The notes under the pieces were generated by a model. That model made no database searches, had not been told where the DNA came from, and saw only the letters and a list, made by a program, of their open reading frames with translations. This document shows positions 37,880-45,775 of a DNA stretch of 64,000 nt, piece after piece. The stretch is from an uncultured Verrucomicrobiota bacterium (GTDB taxonomy: Bacteria > Verrucomicrobiota > Verrucomicrobiia > Opitutales > Opitutaceae), in the NCBI GenBank assembly GCA_903856725.1, contig CAIOCT010000031.1, forward strand, positions 1 to 64,000, read 5' to 3'. How positions within the stretch are numbered: the first letter of the stretch is position 1; each line of letters begins with the position of its first letter. The position numbers and the translations under genes are program-made.

Positions 37880-37928
37880 AATTTCTGTTTTTTCTCAATT
37901 CTTTTGCTTTAGCACTTTAAAGCACTGG

Positions 37929-38003
37929 GCCGGTGTAGCTCAACGGTAGAGCACCTGTTTTGTAAACAGGCGGTTGCGGGTTCGAATCCCATCGCCGGCT
38001 CCA
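37929..38003 (+). tRNA. tRNA-Thr (TGT)
   Basis: Acceptor GCCGGTG/CGCCGGC (one G-U pair) with discriminator T and encoded CCA. Anticodon stem CCTGT/ACAGG, loop TTTGTAA gives TGT. Follows tRNA-Lys by 49 bases and probably shares its transcript. Confidence 0.95.
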
Positions 38004-38072
38004 TTTTCCTGTTATCGGCGTCACTATTTTCGCCGCCGCGGGTGCCAACTCCAGCAATAATTAATTATCTAC

Positions 38073-38146
38073 TGCCCGATTGTGTAATGGTAGCACAAGC
38101 GACTCTGACTCGCTTTGTCTAGGTTCGACTCCTAGTCGGGCAGCCA
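38073..38146 (+). tRNA. tRNA-Gln (CTG)
   Basis: Acceptor TGCCCGA/TCGGGCA with discriminator G and encoded CCA. Anticodon stem AGCGA/TCGCT, loop CTCTGAC gives CTG. Third of the cluster. As gatCAB is present, its charging may go through Glu-tRNA(Gln), although GlnRS cannot be excluded. Confidence 0.95.
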
Positions 38147-38270
38147 ATTTAAATTATTAAAATAGATGTCTTAACTCACAAAGCGCATTGACACAGATAT
38201 CTAATTATCGGCAATTTCAGATCGTTACTGTTTTCAGCGTTCTTTACCCCAGCCTCAAGCTACAGAGACA

Positions 38271-38291
38271 GATTAATCCTCTGGATTAATC
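38271..38291. promoter_or_regulatory. Perfect 9-3-9 palindrome upstream of exbB (candidate operator)
   Basis: GATTAATCC, a TCT spacer, then GGATTAATC: a perfect inverted repeat 88 bases before the exbB start. It could be a repressor site for the exb-ton cluster (a Fur-like repressor is encoded at 27.6 kb) or an RNA hairpin in its leader. A TTGACA further upstream may be the -35. Confidence 0.5.
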
Positions 38292-38379
38292 GCGATCTTA
38301 ATAGCCAGTTAATTATCTCGGCAGAATTATTTCCCCTTAAAATCTCACCCTCGATCAACTTAATCATCATATACGCACC

Positions 38380-39066
38380 ATGATCACTGCAAATATGCCC
38401 CTAGCGATTCTTCTCACTAATTCCGATGGCAGCCCGATGACGGCCATGGAACTCTTCAAGCACGGCGGCCCCATCATGTGGCCTATTTTGATCGTGTCCT
38501 TCATCCTGATCACCGTCGCAATGGAGCGTGTGATTTTCATTTTCCGCGAGAACGGCCGTCGCCAACCGGAAGTAGTTGAGAAGATGCTCGAAAAAGTCGA
38601 AGCAAACGACGTCAATGGTGCCCTGGAGCTAGGCAAGAAAAGCGAAGACTACGTTGCCCGTATCTTGGTGTATGCAATTAGCCACAAGTCGCACTCTTTA
38701 GGGAATTCTTTCACCCGCGCCGCCAATCAAGAGATGCAACGTTTTAGCCTTGGCCTGCCGACTCTAGATACCTGCATCACAGCCGCCCCCCTCTTGGGCC
38801 TACTTGGCACAGTAACCGGCATGATGGGCACTTTCGCCGCCTTGAACAGCGGCTCTGGTGATATCGGCGCATCAACCGGCGCTATTACCGGCGGTGTCGC
38901 TGAGGCGCTGATCGCCACGATGTGCGGTCTTGCGATCGCGATCACCGGCCTACTGCCTTTCAATTATCTCAATGCCCGCCTAGACGAGGCCCGCCACGAA
39001 ATCGAGGATGCTTCCAATTCGCTTGAGATTATCATCAATAAATCCAGCAGCACAGCCGCCCGCTAA
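38380..39066 (+). CDS. exbB: ExbB/TolQ/MotA-family proton channel subunit
   Basis: 228 residues. There is a first membrane segment near 25-50 (IMWPILIVSFILITVAMERV), a cytoplasmic loop, then two segments in the family core: LGLLGTVTGMMGTFAALNSG and IATMCGLAIAITGLLPFNYL. It forms the proton channel with ExbD that energises TonB. The first of seven adjoining genes on the plus strand. ExbB is preferred over TolQ because TonB and two ExbD follow. Confidence 0.9.
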   Translation: MITANMPLAILLTNSDGSPMTAMELFKHGGPIMWPILIVSFILITVAMERVIFIFRENGRRQPEVVEKMLEKVEANDVNGALELGKKSEDYVARILVYAISHKSHSLGNSFTRAANQEMQRFSLGLPTLDTCITAAPLLGLLGTVTGMMGTFAALNSGSGDIGASTGAITGGVAEALIATMCGLAIAITGLLPFNYLNARLDEARHEIEDASNSLEIIINKSSSTAAR

Positions 39067-39109
39067 TAAGGTCGTACTTCACGTACATTAATCCCTAATC
39101 AATAACTGT

Positions 39110-39517
39110 ATGCACGGCGGCGGATCTGGTGGAGCGAAAAGAGCACGCATTGAGATTATCCCTCTCATTGACGTTATTTTCTTCCTGCTCGCGACCTTTG
39201 TTTTGTTTACCTTATCCCTCAATAAGTCGAATGGGATCAAGGTACATTTGCCAGTTTCGGAAACAGCAGTGCCTCGTGATCCCTCAGGCACTGTAACAGT
39301 CAGCATCACTGACGAAGGCACCCTCGCCTGGAATATGGATTTGGTGACCTTGGATGAATTCTTATTGCGCCTGCAACAATACCACCTCCAAGAACCAGAC
39401 GGTCGCATCCTCATCAATGGTGATGAACGAGCCTTCTTTGCTCAGGCAGTCTACGTTTTTGATGAGGCGCGCAAGGCTGGCTTTCTTAAGGTCTTTGTTG
39501 AGACCCGCAGTCGCTAA
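39110..39517 (+). CDS. exbD: ExbD-type energy-transducing protein (copy 1)
   Basis: 135 residues with one membrane helix. IPLIDVIFFLLATFVLFTL holds the conserved Asp of the ExbD/TolR family that carries protons. A Gly-rich N-terminus and a periplasmic domain (VTVSITDEGTLAW, RILINGDERA) follow. 43 bases after exbB. The membrane motif is identical to that of the second copy, while the rest differs. Confidence 0.92.
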   Translation: MHGGGSGGAKRARIEIIPLIDVIFFLLATFVLFTLSLNKSNGIKVHLPVSETAVPRDPSGTVTVSITDEGTLAWNMDLVTLDEFLLRLQQYHLQEPDGRILINGDERAFFAQAVYVFDEARKAGFLKVFVETRSR

Positions 39518-39576
39518 CGCGACATCGATCATTATACCCAGCGTCTCACCCGCTAATTCTGTTAACTGATACATCA

Positions 39577-40005
39577 ATGGAAGGAAATAAAGTTAAAATC
39601 CCGGTCCGCAAAAAGGCGCGTATTGAGATCATCCCTCTCATTGACGTTATCTTCTTCCTCCTTGCGACCTTCGTGCTTTTCACCCTCTCGCTCAATCGTA
39701 TACAATCGGTGCCGGTTGACTTGCCGGTTGCAGCTCCGCCTAAGGATAAGCCGCTCAAGGATGAAAGTGTTACGATTCAAATCTCGGGCGACGGGGCAAT
39801 TTTCTGGAATCGTGAGCTTATTGATCTCAATGAAGTTCCATCCCGGATCGCCTACTACAAGAGCCAAACCGATGATCCTCGCATTTTGATTGCGGGTGAT
39901 GAAAGAGCCCGTTTCGGACTGACCGTGACGGTCTTAGATGAGGTTCGTAAGGCCGGTATCTTAAAATTCTCTGTTGAAACACGCACTCGCCCAACGGGCA
40001 AATAA
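39577..40005 (+). CDS. exbD: ExbD-type energy-transducing protein (copy 2)
   Basis: 142 residues. The ARIEIIPLIDVIFFLLATF stretch is identical to copy 1, with the conserved Asp. The periplasmic part has VTIQISGDGAIFW and RILIAGDERA. It probably arose by duplication; two ExbD per cluster suggests a hetero-oligomer. 59 bases after copy 1 and 9 bases before tonB. Confidence 0.92.
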   Translation: MEGNKVKIPVRKKARIEIIPLIDVIFFLLATFVLFTLSLNRIQSVPVDLPVAAPPKDKPLKDESVTIQISGDGAIFWNRELIDLNEVPSRIAYYKSQTDDPRILIAGDERARFGLTVTVLDEVRKAGILKFSVETRTRPTGK

Positions 40006-40014
40006 GCGACCCAA

Positions 40015-40671
40015 ATGAACAAAGACCTTATCATAGGTGTTGTGGTATCTGTGGCGCTACACTCCACCGTTTTATTCTTAGGCCAAAAAGCCCCGCCACC
40101 TAAAAAAATAGCTCCGCCGAAGGAAGAGGTAGTTCAATTCGAAATGCCTCCCTTGGATGAAGAGAAGCCAGACAAGGTGGAAGATCTTAATGAAGAGCCG
40201 GTCGAAAATCAACTGGTCCCCCCTAGCTTGATCGACCTGCCGACGGTAGTACCCGTTGAAGCGTTTACGCAGCCGTTGGCTCCCCCACCTCCTCCAGGAA
40301 TGACCGCCTCGTCAGGTGCGATCACTATTCCCGTGATGAAGCCGGGTGCCAATTTCGGTAAAGGCATCGCGAATCTTTTTGATATTAATAATCTAGATCA
40401 ACGCCCGGTTGCTCGCGTTCAGCCTCAACCCGCCTACCCCTATGAGATGAGCCGGGCTGGAATTAGCGGAGATGTGGTAGTCGAATTTATTATTAACGAA
40501 AATGGTGATGTAATCGATACACGCATTGTACGTTCCTCACATCGTGAATTCGAAGTGCCTGCAGTGCAGGCTGTGCAAAAATGGAAATTTAAGGCCGGCC
40601 GCAAAGGCGGCAAGGCAGTCAAAGTACGCGTTTCACAGCTCATCGAGTTTAATCTCGAGGATTCTAAATAA
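40015..40671 (+). CDS. tonB: TonB energy-transducing protein
   Basis: 218 residues. An N-terminal membrane anchor (LIIGVVVSVALHSTVLFLG) with the typical His, a Pro/acidic-rich periplasmic spacer (PPPKKIAPPKEEVV, PPPPPG), and a C-terminal TonB domain: PAYPYEMSRAGISGDVVVEF and AVQAVQKWKFKAGRK. It couples the proton motive force to outer-membrane receptors such as the one at the left edge. Followed by a TPR gene after 15 bases. Confidence 0.95.
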   Translation: MNKDLIIGVVVSVALHSTVLFLGQKAPPPKKIAPPKEEVVQFEMPPLDEEKPDKVEDLNEEPVENQLVPPSLIDLPTVVPVEAFTQPLAPPPPPGMTASSGAITIPVMKPGANFGKGIANLFDINNLDQRPVARVQPQPAYPYEMSRAGISGDVVVEFIINENGDVIDTRIVRSSHREFEVPAVQAVQKWKFKAGRKGGKAVKVRVSQLIEFNLEDSK

Positions 40672-40686
40672 CATCGCCTGCCTGCC

Positions 40687-42036
40687 ATGTTGAACTTCAC
40701 TTCATTATCTTTCCGCTCCGCCATTACTCTATTGGGAGCCACCCTGCTTCTTGTAGCCCCAGCTTATTCCCAGCAGCCGGCGGCCCCAATCCGAGATTAT
40801 GCCGCTTCTGATGCTACTAGCGAATTTCTCCCAAAATACAAAACGGCCGTAGACGCTAAGCAATACGACGTCGCTCTTGCTTTACTCGATGCTCAGTTAA
40901 CAAAAGTTCCATCTGAAAGCTATGATACGGCACTTCTTCTGCAAATCAAGGTGCAGACCTTACTGCAGAAAGGCGACTTCAGTAAAGTCATCGAGCCACT
41001 TGAACGAGGCTTAGCTCTATCAGACTCAAGAACGCCTACATATTACGAGGAGCGTGCCACTCGCGATTTCCTGTTCTTCCTAGCGCAACTTTGCCTGCAG
41101 GAAGCCGTTAATACAAAAAACCCCGCCGCGGCCTCAGCGCTTTACGAGAAAGCGGATAAAACGATGGCCCGCTGGCTTAAGCTCAATCCGAAGTCTACGG
41201 CTGAGGCGCAACTCATTTATGCCCAGCTCCTTTATAACCGGGCTATCCAGGTCGCTGATCACCCTGATTTGCCGATGTTACAGCGCTGCTTAGAGCAAGT
41301 AGAGATCGGCCTTCACCTTACGACCCGCCCAAAAGACATTCTCTATGTTCTCAAACTAGTCTGCCTACAGCAGTTAAACCGTAATGCGGAAGCGGTAGAA
41401 ATTCTTGAGATCATGGTGAAACAGAAGCCTGATTCAGCTAATTACTGGCAACAACTCGCCGCCCTCTACCTCGGATCGGGCCAAGACCTCCGGGCAATTC
41501 TCTCATTAGAACGCGCTCAAGCGCATGGCCTCTTGGTTGCACCGAAGGACTATTTCAATCTAATCGGGATTTATTTTAATATTGGTCAATTCGGGCAAGC
41601 AGCTGAATTATTGGAAACCGGCCTGCGGAACGGGCATATCGAAAATGAGATCAAAAACTGGGAGCTGCTGGCGCTTGCTTACAACCAGCTGGAACGCCCC
41701 TTAAAAGCAATTGAGGCGCTCAAGAGTGCCACAAAAGCCTTCCCTAAATCAGGCCAGCTTGAATTCATGATAGCCCAAGCTTATCATACGCTTGAGAAGC
41801 CGACTGAGGCTCTTCCTCACCTTCAAGCAGCCGTCGCTAAAGGGGGACTATCTAAGCCCCATTCGGTCTACCTGTTCCTTGCTTACGTTTCCTACGAGCT
41901 TAAGAAATTTGATATCGCACTTGATGCAGCCAAAAAAGGCGCCGCCTACCCTGAGGGCGCTAAAGATGGCCAAAATATGATCAAAGCGATTGAAGAGATC
42001 CTCAAAGATCGCGATCTCAAGAAAAGCAAAATGTGA
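40687..42036 (+). CDS. Exported TPR-repeat protein
   Basis: 449 residues: a signal peptide (ITLLGATLLLVAPAYSQQ) and helical repeats across most of the length, including AKQYDVALALLDAQLTKVP, SANYWQQLAALYLGSGQDLR, FNLIGIYFNIGQFGQAAELL and FMIAQAYHTLEKPTEALPHL. It should be a periplasmic scaffold. Its location after tonB in the same transcript suggests that it works with the TonB complex, perhaps like TPR proteins next to other exb-ton loci. No enzyme motif seen. Confidence 0.85.
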   Translation: MLNFTSLSFRSAITLLGATLLLVAPAYSQQPAAPIRDYAASDATSEFLPKYKTAVDAKQYDVALALLDAQLTKVPSESYDTALLLQIKVQTLLQKGDFSKVIEPLERGLALSDSRTPTYYEERATRDFLFFLAQLCLQEAVNTKNPAAASALYEKADKTMARWLKLNPKSTAEAQLIYAQLLYNRAIQVADHPDLPMLQRCLEQVEIGLHLTTRPKDILYVLKLVCLQQLNRNAEAVEILEIMVKQKPDSANYWQQLAALYLGSGQDLRAILSLERAQAHGLLVAPKDYFNLIGIYFNIGQFGQAAELLETGLRNGHIENEIKNWELLALAYNQLERPLKAIEALKSATKAFPKSGQLEFMIAQAYHTLEKPTEALPHLQAAVAKGGLSKPHSVYLFLAYVSYELKKFDIALDAAKKGAAYPEGAKDGQNMIKAIEEILKDRDLKKSKM

Positions 42037-42071
42037 TTTTCGCTAATTTTTAACGCACGCATTACCCGACC

Positions 42072-42611
42072 ATGAACAAAGTCTACATCATCTTCCCACT
42101 TATCGGCCTGCTGATCTTTGGCGGTTTCTACCTCAGCTTCTCGAGCGGCTATGAAGCGCGCCTAACGGCGGTCAAAGTCGCTGCAGAAAATGTTAAAAAA
42201 GAGAAAGCCAAACAGCAGATCTTGGATCGTGAAAAAGCGATTGCGGCGGCCATTGAGGCTTCTAAAATCAGAGCTGTAGACCGCGCTGAAAAAGAACGCT
42301 TAGACGAGCTGAAAAAAACTGCCCGGCAAGAAGCTGATGATCAGCGCCAGCGCGCCTATGAAGAGCGCAAACGCTTAAGGGAACAATCCGATCGCCTTAA
42401 AAAAGACCTCGTGGAAGTCAAAGCAGGGGTTGATAAAGTGACCGAAGAAAAGAAAAAGCATGTCGAAGAAGAAATTTTTCTGAAAAATTATCTCAAACAA
42501 GCTGAAGCCAACGTTGGGTATTACTATAATTTGCTCGATAAAATTAATGCTGCTGAAGTAGCCCGTGCAGAGGCTGCCCGAATTGCAGCAGCTGCCGCCA
42601 AGAAAAGCTAA
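42072..42611 (+). CDS. Membrane-anchored coiled-coil protein (copy 1)
   Basis: 179 residues. One N-terminal membrane helix (YIIFPLIGLLIFGGFYLSF) is followed by a long charged coiled coil rich in Lys, Glu, Arg and Ala (about 30-150) and an Ala-rich end. No known domain. The N-terminus is similar to that of the next gene (MNK-YxI-xPI), so the two look paralogous. The architecture recalls TolA, which links inner and outer membranes, but there is no TolA C-terminal domain. 35 bases after the TPR gene. Confidence 0.75.
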   Translation: MNKVYIIFPLIGLLIFGGFYLSFSSGYEARLTAVKVAAENVKKEKAKQQILDREKAIAAAIEASKIRAVDRAEKERLDELKKTARQEADDQRQRAYEERKRLREQSDRLKKDLVEVKAGVDKVTEEKKKHVEEEIFLKNYLKQAEANVGYYYNLLDKINAAEVARAEAARIAAAAAKKS

Positions 42612-42632
42612 ACCGCCTTACCTTCGCTCCCC

Positions 42633-43169
42633 ATGAACAAGTCTTATCTTATCGTTCCGATCGTTCTGTTGGCCATTTTTGCGGTCACTTATAATAGTTC
42701 CCTGCAAGAAATGCATGCGCGGGAAATGGCGAATCAGGCCAAAGCCACAAAAATAAAAATTGAGGAAAAAAGGCGCAAAGATGAGGTCGAACTCAAAGCG
42801 ACGGCCGACGCCAAGCGCCGGCAGGAAGAACGCGATGCCGAAGATCGCAAAAAGCAGGCCAAAAAACAGGCCGAGTATGATGACGCGATGAAATCACTGC
42901 GTGATCAAACAGCCGATTACACCACTCAAGCAGCCAAACTCAGTAAAGAGATTACTGATCTAGAATCTCAGATTGCCCAGAATCGTAACGCAAAAGAAAA
43001 TCTTGCCCGTGAGAATCTCGCACTCGCCAAGACGGTAGAATTGATGAAAATCAATCGTCGTAATGCGGAGCTTGAAATCCAGCGCACCATGGAAATGGTA
43101 GCTAAAAAGCTTAACGATAGCTCGATCGCGGTGTCACCGCCGCCGCTGCCACCAACGGCAGCAAAATAA
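42633..43169 (+). CDS. Membrane-anchored coiled-coil protein (copy 2)
   Basis: 178 residues with the same layout as its neighbour: an N-terminal membrane helix (YLIVPIVLLAIFAVTYNS), a charged coiled coil (about 25-160) and a Pro-rich C-terminus (AVSPPPLPPTAAK). It differs in the coil. It ends 24 bases before a terminator, which closes the seven-gene cluster. The function is unknown; a link to the TonB machinery is inferred from position. Confidence 0.75.
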   Translation: MNKSYLIVPIVLLAIFAVTYNSSLQEMHAREMANQAKATKIKIEEKRRKDEVELKATADAKRRQEERDAEDRKKQAKKQAEYDDAMKSLRDQTADYTTQAAKLSKEITDLESQIAQNRNAKENLARENLALAKTVELMKINRRNAELEIQRTMEMVAKKLNDSSIAVSPPPLPPTAAK

Positions 43170-43193
43170 TATCTCGGCTTAATAAGCCAGCCT

Positions 43194-43220
43194 AGCCGCA
43201 CCTTAAGGTGCGGCTTTTTT
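43194..43220 (+). terminator. Intrinsic terminator closing the exb-ton cluster
   Basis: AGCCGCACC/GGTGCGGCT, nearly perfect with a TTAA loop, followed by six T. It lies 24 bases after the last coiled-coil gene. Confidence 0.95.
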
Positions 43221-43507
43221 ATGCCCTGAGGAACCAGTCCGGAAAAATGCGGCAGTGCATTACCCCTGTGTGATTTTCAGAGATAGAACATTTCTATAAT
43301 TCGCCCGCTGGGCTCCCCTCAATGTAAGCAGTCAATGATCGCGTGCTAGCGAGCGGATCAACCAAGACCTGTGCTGCCAGGTGAGATAAATGCTGTTTTT
43401 AATTCCTAGCGGCAGCAGGGGTGCATCGAATAAATCCAGCTCAGGCCGTTAACAGCATGACTCATCGGTCTCGGCCATTTAGAAAGATAACGTGATCAAA
43501 AAAAACG
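43221..43507 (+). other. Intergenic region before the porin promoter
   Basis: About 290 bases without a supported gene. A small ACCTG/CAGGT hairpin is present near 43370. No repeat or tRNA was found. Confidence 0.5.
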
Positions 43508-43537
43508 GGAACTTTGTTTTATTTTAAATGTATCAGA
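43508..43537 (+). promoter_or_regulatory. Candidate ECF (sigma-E-like) promoter of the porin gene
   Basis: GGAACTT (43508-43514) and TCAGA (43533-43537) are spaced as in the RpoE consensus (GGAACTT, 16 bases, two bases, TCnnA). Transcription would start near 43543, just where the structured leader begins. This is a motif match only; no ECF sigma gene is in the window. Confidence 0.45.
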
Positions 43538-43541
43538 TCGA

Positions 43542-43672
43542 CGAGCGGTGAAGTCCACCGATTTGGCCCGACACTTGCTATAGGTGTCGTAGTCAATCGG
43601 ACAGGGTGTTTCTCACAAAACCGCCCGGGAAAGCTTAGGTTTTTGCCTAAGCCCACTCGGCCTGATCGCTCG
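43542..43672 (+). ncRNA. Structured 5' leader of the TorF-like porin gene (candidate riboswitch or regulatory RNA)
   Basis: The region holds nested perfect stems: outer CGAGCG (43542-43547) with CGCTCG (43667-43672), then CCGATT (43558-43563) with AATCGG (43595-43600) enclosing CGACAC (43569-43574) with GTGTCG (43584-43589). A third arm GCTTAGG (43633-43639) with CCTAAGC (43646-43652) is extended by GGG/CC around an AAA bulge. CGGTG/CACCG at 43546-43560 is an alternative to the second stem. The arrangement is a multi-branch RNA with a closing stem, about 43 nt before the start codon. I do not recognise a known class. Confidence 0.5.
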
Positions 43673-43715
43673 ACTTGGCTACGTAATATCGATCCAAAAA
43701 CAACCAACTACATCT

Positions 43716-44489
43716 ATGAAAAAAACAATCCTCTCCCTCGCTGCACTGGCGATGGGGTCCCTGCTCATCGCGCAAACGACTACCGAGCCAACGACTGGCT
43801 CATTGATCGTTACTTCAGCAGTGACTTCGCAATACATGTTTCGGGGTGTCCGCCTTGGTGGGACCTCCTTCCAACCTTCGATTGAGTACGACCGCGGCAA
43901 CCTTGCCGCCGGACTTTGGACTAACTTCCCCTTACAGGATAAAGTTGTTGGCCAATCTGCTCCTGAGCTAGATTTTTATGGCTCATACTCACTCGAGGTA
44001 GCTAAAGACATGACGATTGTGCCTGGGGTTACCTTTTATACCTACCCCAATGCCGTGAAGCTTAACGGCTTTTATAAAGGCACTTTTGAGCCAAGCGTTG
44101 CATTTAATTACACTATCGGCGGGCTAAAAATTACCCCCAAGCTCTACTATGATTTTGTGGTTAAGGGCCCAACAGCTGAATTGACCGCAGCCTTTGTGGC
44201 TCCACTTGCTGCGATCGCCTCTGAGTTAGATTTCACCGCAACGATCGGCACATTCAAACTTACGGACTACGCTCCCAACAATACGCCCGATATCAAGAAT
44301 TGGGGCGACTACTACCTCTTCGGGGTAGCAATGCCGTTCCAAGTCAGTAAAACCTCCAAAATTACGGTTGGCTGGAGCTATAGCGCTGGTTCAAATAACT
44401 TCCTCAAGCAGGGCAGCAGCGGGAAGACGGTGAATAGTGCGGCCATCGGTCGTGGAGCTGTTACCGTAGGCTACACGATTACCTACTAA
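43716..44489 (+). CDS. TorF-family putative porin
   Basis: 257 residues. A signal peptide (ILSLAALAMGSLLIAQ) precedes an all-beta outer-membrane domain with the family start VTSQYMFRGVRLGGTSFQP and alternating strands (LNGFYKGTFEPSVAFNYTIG, KITVGWSYSAGSNNF), ending in the aromatic signature TVGYTITY. TorF-like (Gcw_chp) proteins are putative outer-membrane channels. It stands alone with a long structured leader and a strong terminator, so it is likely tightly controlled and well expressed. Confidence 0.88.
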   Translation: MKKTILSLAALAMGSLLIAQTTTEPTTGSLIVTSAVTSQYMFRGVRLGGTSFQPSIEYDRGNLAAGLWTNFPLQDKVVGQSAPELDFYGSYSLEVAKDMTIVPGVTFYTYPNAVKLNGFYKGTFEPSVAFNYTIGGLKITPKLYYDFVVKGPTAELTAAFVAPLAAIASELDFTATIGTFKLTDYAPNNTPDIKNWGDYYLFGVAMPFQVSKTSKITVGWSYSAGSNNFLKQGSSGKTVNSAAIGRGAVTVGYTITY

Positions 44490-44512
44490 GTTACTCTTAA
44501 TTAAGTTACTTT

Positions 44513-44543
44513 AGGCTCGGGCATAAAAGCCCGAGCCTTTTTT
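44513..44543 (+). terminator. Intrinsic terminator of the porin gene
   Basis: AGGCTCGGGC pairs with GCCCGAGCCT over ATAAAA, followed by six T. It is 23 bases past the stop and separates the gene from the convergent amino-acid cluster. Confidence 0.95.
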
Positions 44544-44578
44544 ATGCCAACTCACTTGGCGCAAACGAACGAAGCCTA

Positions 44579-45766
44579 CTAGAGCGATTGAAGCAGTCGC
44601 TCAATACGATCACAGGCCGCCGTGAGCTTTTCTTCGTTAGCGGTAAAACAGGCCCGCACGTGTCCTTTGCCGGCATCACCAAATGCGGTACCGGGGACGA
44701 CTGCTACCTTGTGCTCAGTCAACAGTCGGCGGGCGAACTCACCCTCCCCTAACCCTGTAGAAACCACGGAAGGGAAAGCATAAAAAGATCCGCGCGGGGC
44801 GTGGCAGGCCAGGCCGGCGGCATTAATTCGGCGCACAAAGAGATCACGCCGCTCTCGATAGCGATCGCGCATAAACTTTGTAGCGTCATCACCAAGCCGG
44901 AGAGCCACCAGGGCACCTTCTTGGCTGATGCTCGGGGCACATAGCATCGTATACTGGTGGACCTTCATCATGGCCTCGATCAGTGGAGCTGGCCCACAAG
45001 CGTAGCCCAGCCGAAATCCAGTCATGGCAAAAGCTTTTGAAAATCCATGGAGCAGGATCGTCCGCTCCCGCATACCGGGAAGGCTAGCGATGCTCGTGTG
45101 GGTGCCCTCGAAAACGAGCTCCGAATAGATCTCGTCGCTGACAACGATCATATCCTTATCAATCGCGAATTTCGCGATCCGCTCTAGTTGTTCACGAGAG
45201 CATACACCCCCGGTCGGATTGCAGGGTAGATTTAGTAAAAGCAATTTGCAGCCGGGCTGCCAAGCGGCCGCGAGCGCGGGTGCATCAAGCGAGAAAAAAT
45301 CGCGCGCACTCGTCGCCACCGGCACGCCCACGGCATGAACCAAATCGACCGAAGGAGCGTAGGAAACATAACACGGCTGGTGATACATCACCTTATCGCC
45401 CGGGTTAAGCAACGCGCGCAAAGTGAGATCTAGCCCCTCGGAAACTCCCACCGTCACGAGCACCTCGTCATCCGGATGGTAACTGACCTTAAAATGACCC
45501 TCGGCGTAACGACAGATCTCCTTGCGCAAATCCGGCAACCCGAGATTTGAGGTATAGTGGGTCTTCCCCGTATTCATCGCCGTGGTTACGGCATCGCGAA
45601 TAGGCTGCGGGGTATCAAAGTCGGGTTCCCCAATACCAAGGGAGATAACCCCATCGGTTTTAGCGACCAGTTCAAAAAAATCACGAATACCCGAGCGGCG
45701 TAAACTCGCCACATGCCGCGCAATGAAGCGCGTGGTATCCAAAAGCTGCGGAGCAGAACTACTCAT
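44579..45766 (-). CDS. Class I/II PLP-dependent aminotransferase
   Basis: 395 residues, fold-type I. Substrate motif GIGEPDFDTPQPI, Asn/Asp motif NLPCNPTGGV, VVSDEIYSELVF, and PLP lysine in HGFSKAFAMTGFRLGYA. It ends in the small domain with RVCFT-like HVRACFTANEEKL. It is the last gene of the branched-chain cluster, 9 bases after leuB, so it may catalyse the final transamination; the usual IlvE is a different fold and is absent here. Aspartate/aromatic specificity is equally likely from sequence. Confidence 0.85.
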   Translation of the reverse strand: MSSSAPQLLDTTRFIARHVASLRRSGIRDFFELVAKTDGVISLGIGEPDFDTPQPIRDAVTTAMNTGKTHYTSNLGLPDLRKEICRYAEGHFKVSYHPDDEVLVTVGVSEGLDLTLRALLNPGDKVMYHQPCYVSYAPSVDLVHAVGVPVATSARDFFSLDAPALAAAWQPGCKLLLLNLPCNPTGGVCSREQLERIAKFAIDKDMIVVSDEIYSELVFEGTHTSIASLPGMRERTILLHGFSKAFAMTGFRLGYACGPAPLIEAMMKVHQYTMLCAPSISQEGALVALRLGDDATKFMRDRYRERRDLFVRRINAAGLACHAPRGSFYAFPSVVSTGLGEGEFARRLLTEHKVAVVPGTAFGDAGKGHVRACFTANEEKLTAACDRIERLLQSL

Positions 45767-45775
45767 AAAATAAAA

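Noticed and set aside
43514-43885. 123-codon plus-strand frame across the porin leader
   Set aside because: It overlaps the start of the certain porin gene in another frame and has no protein-like composition.
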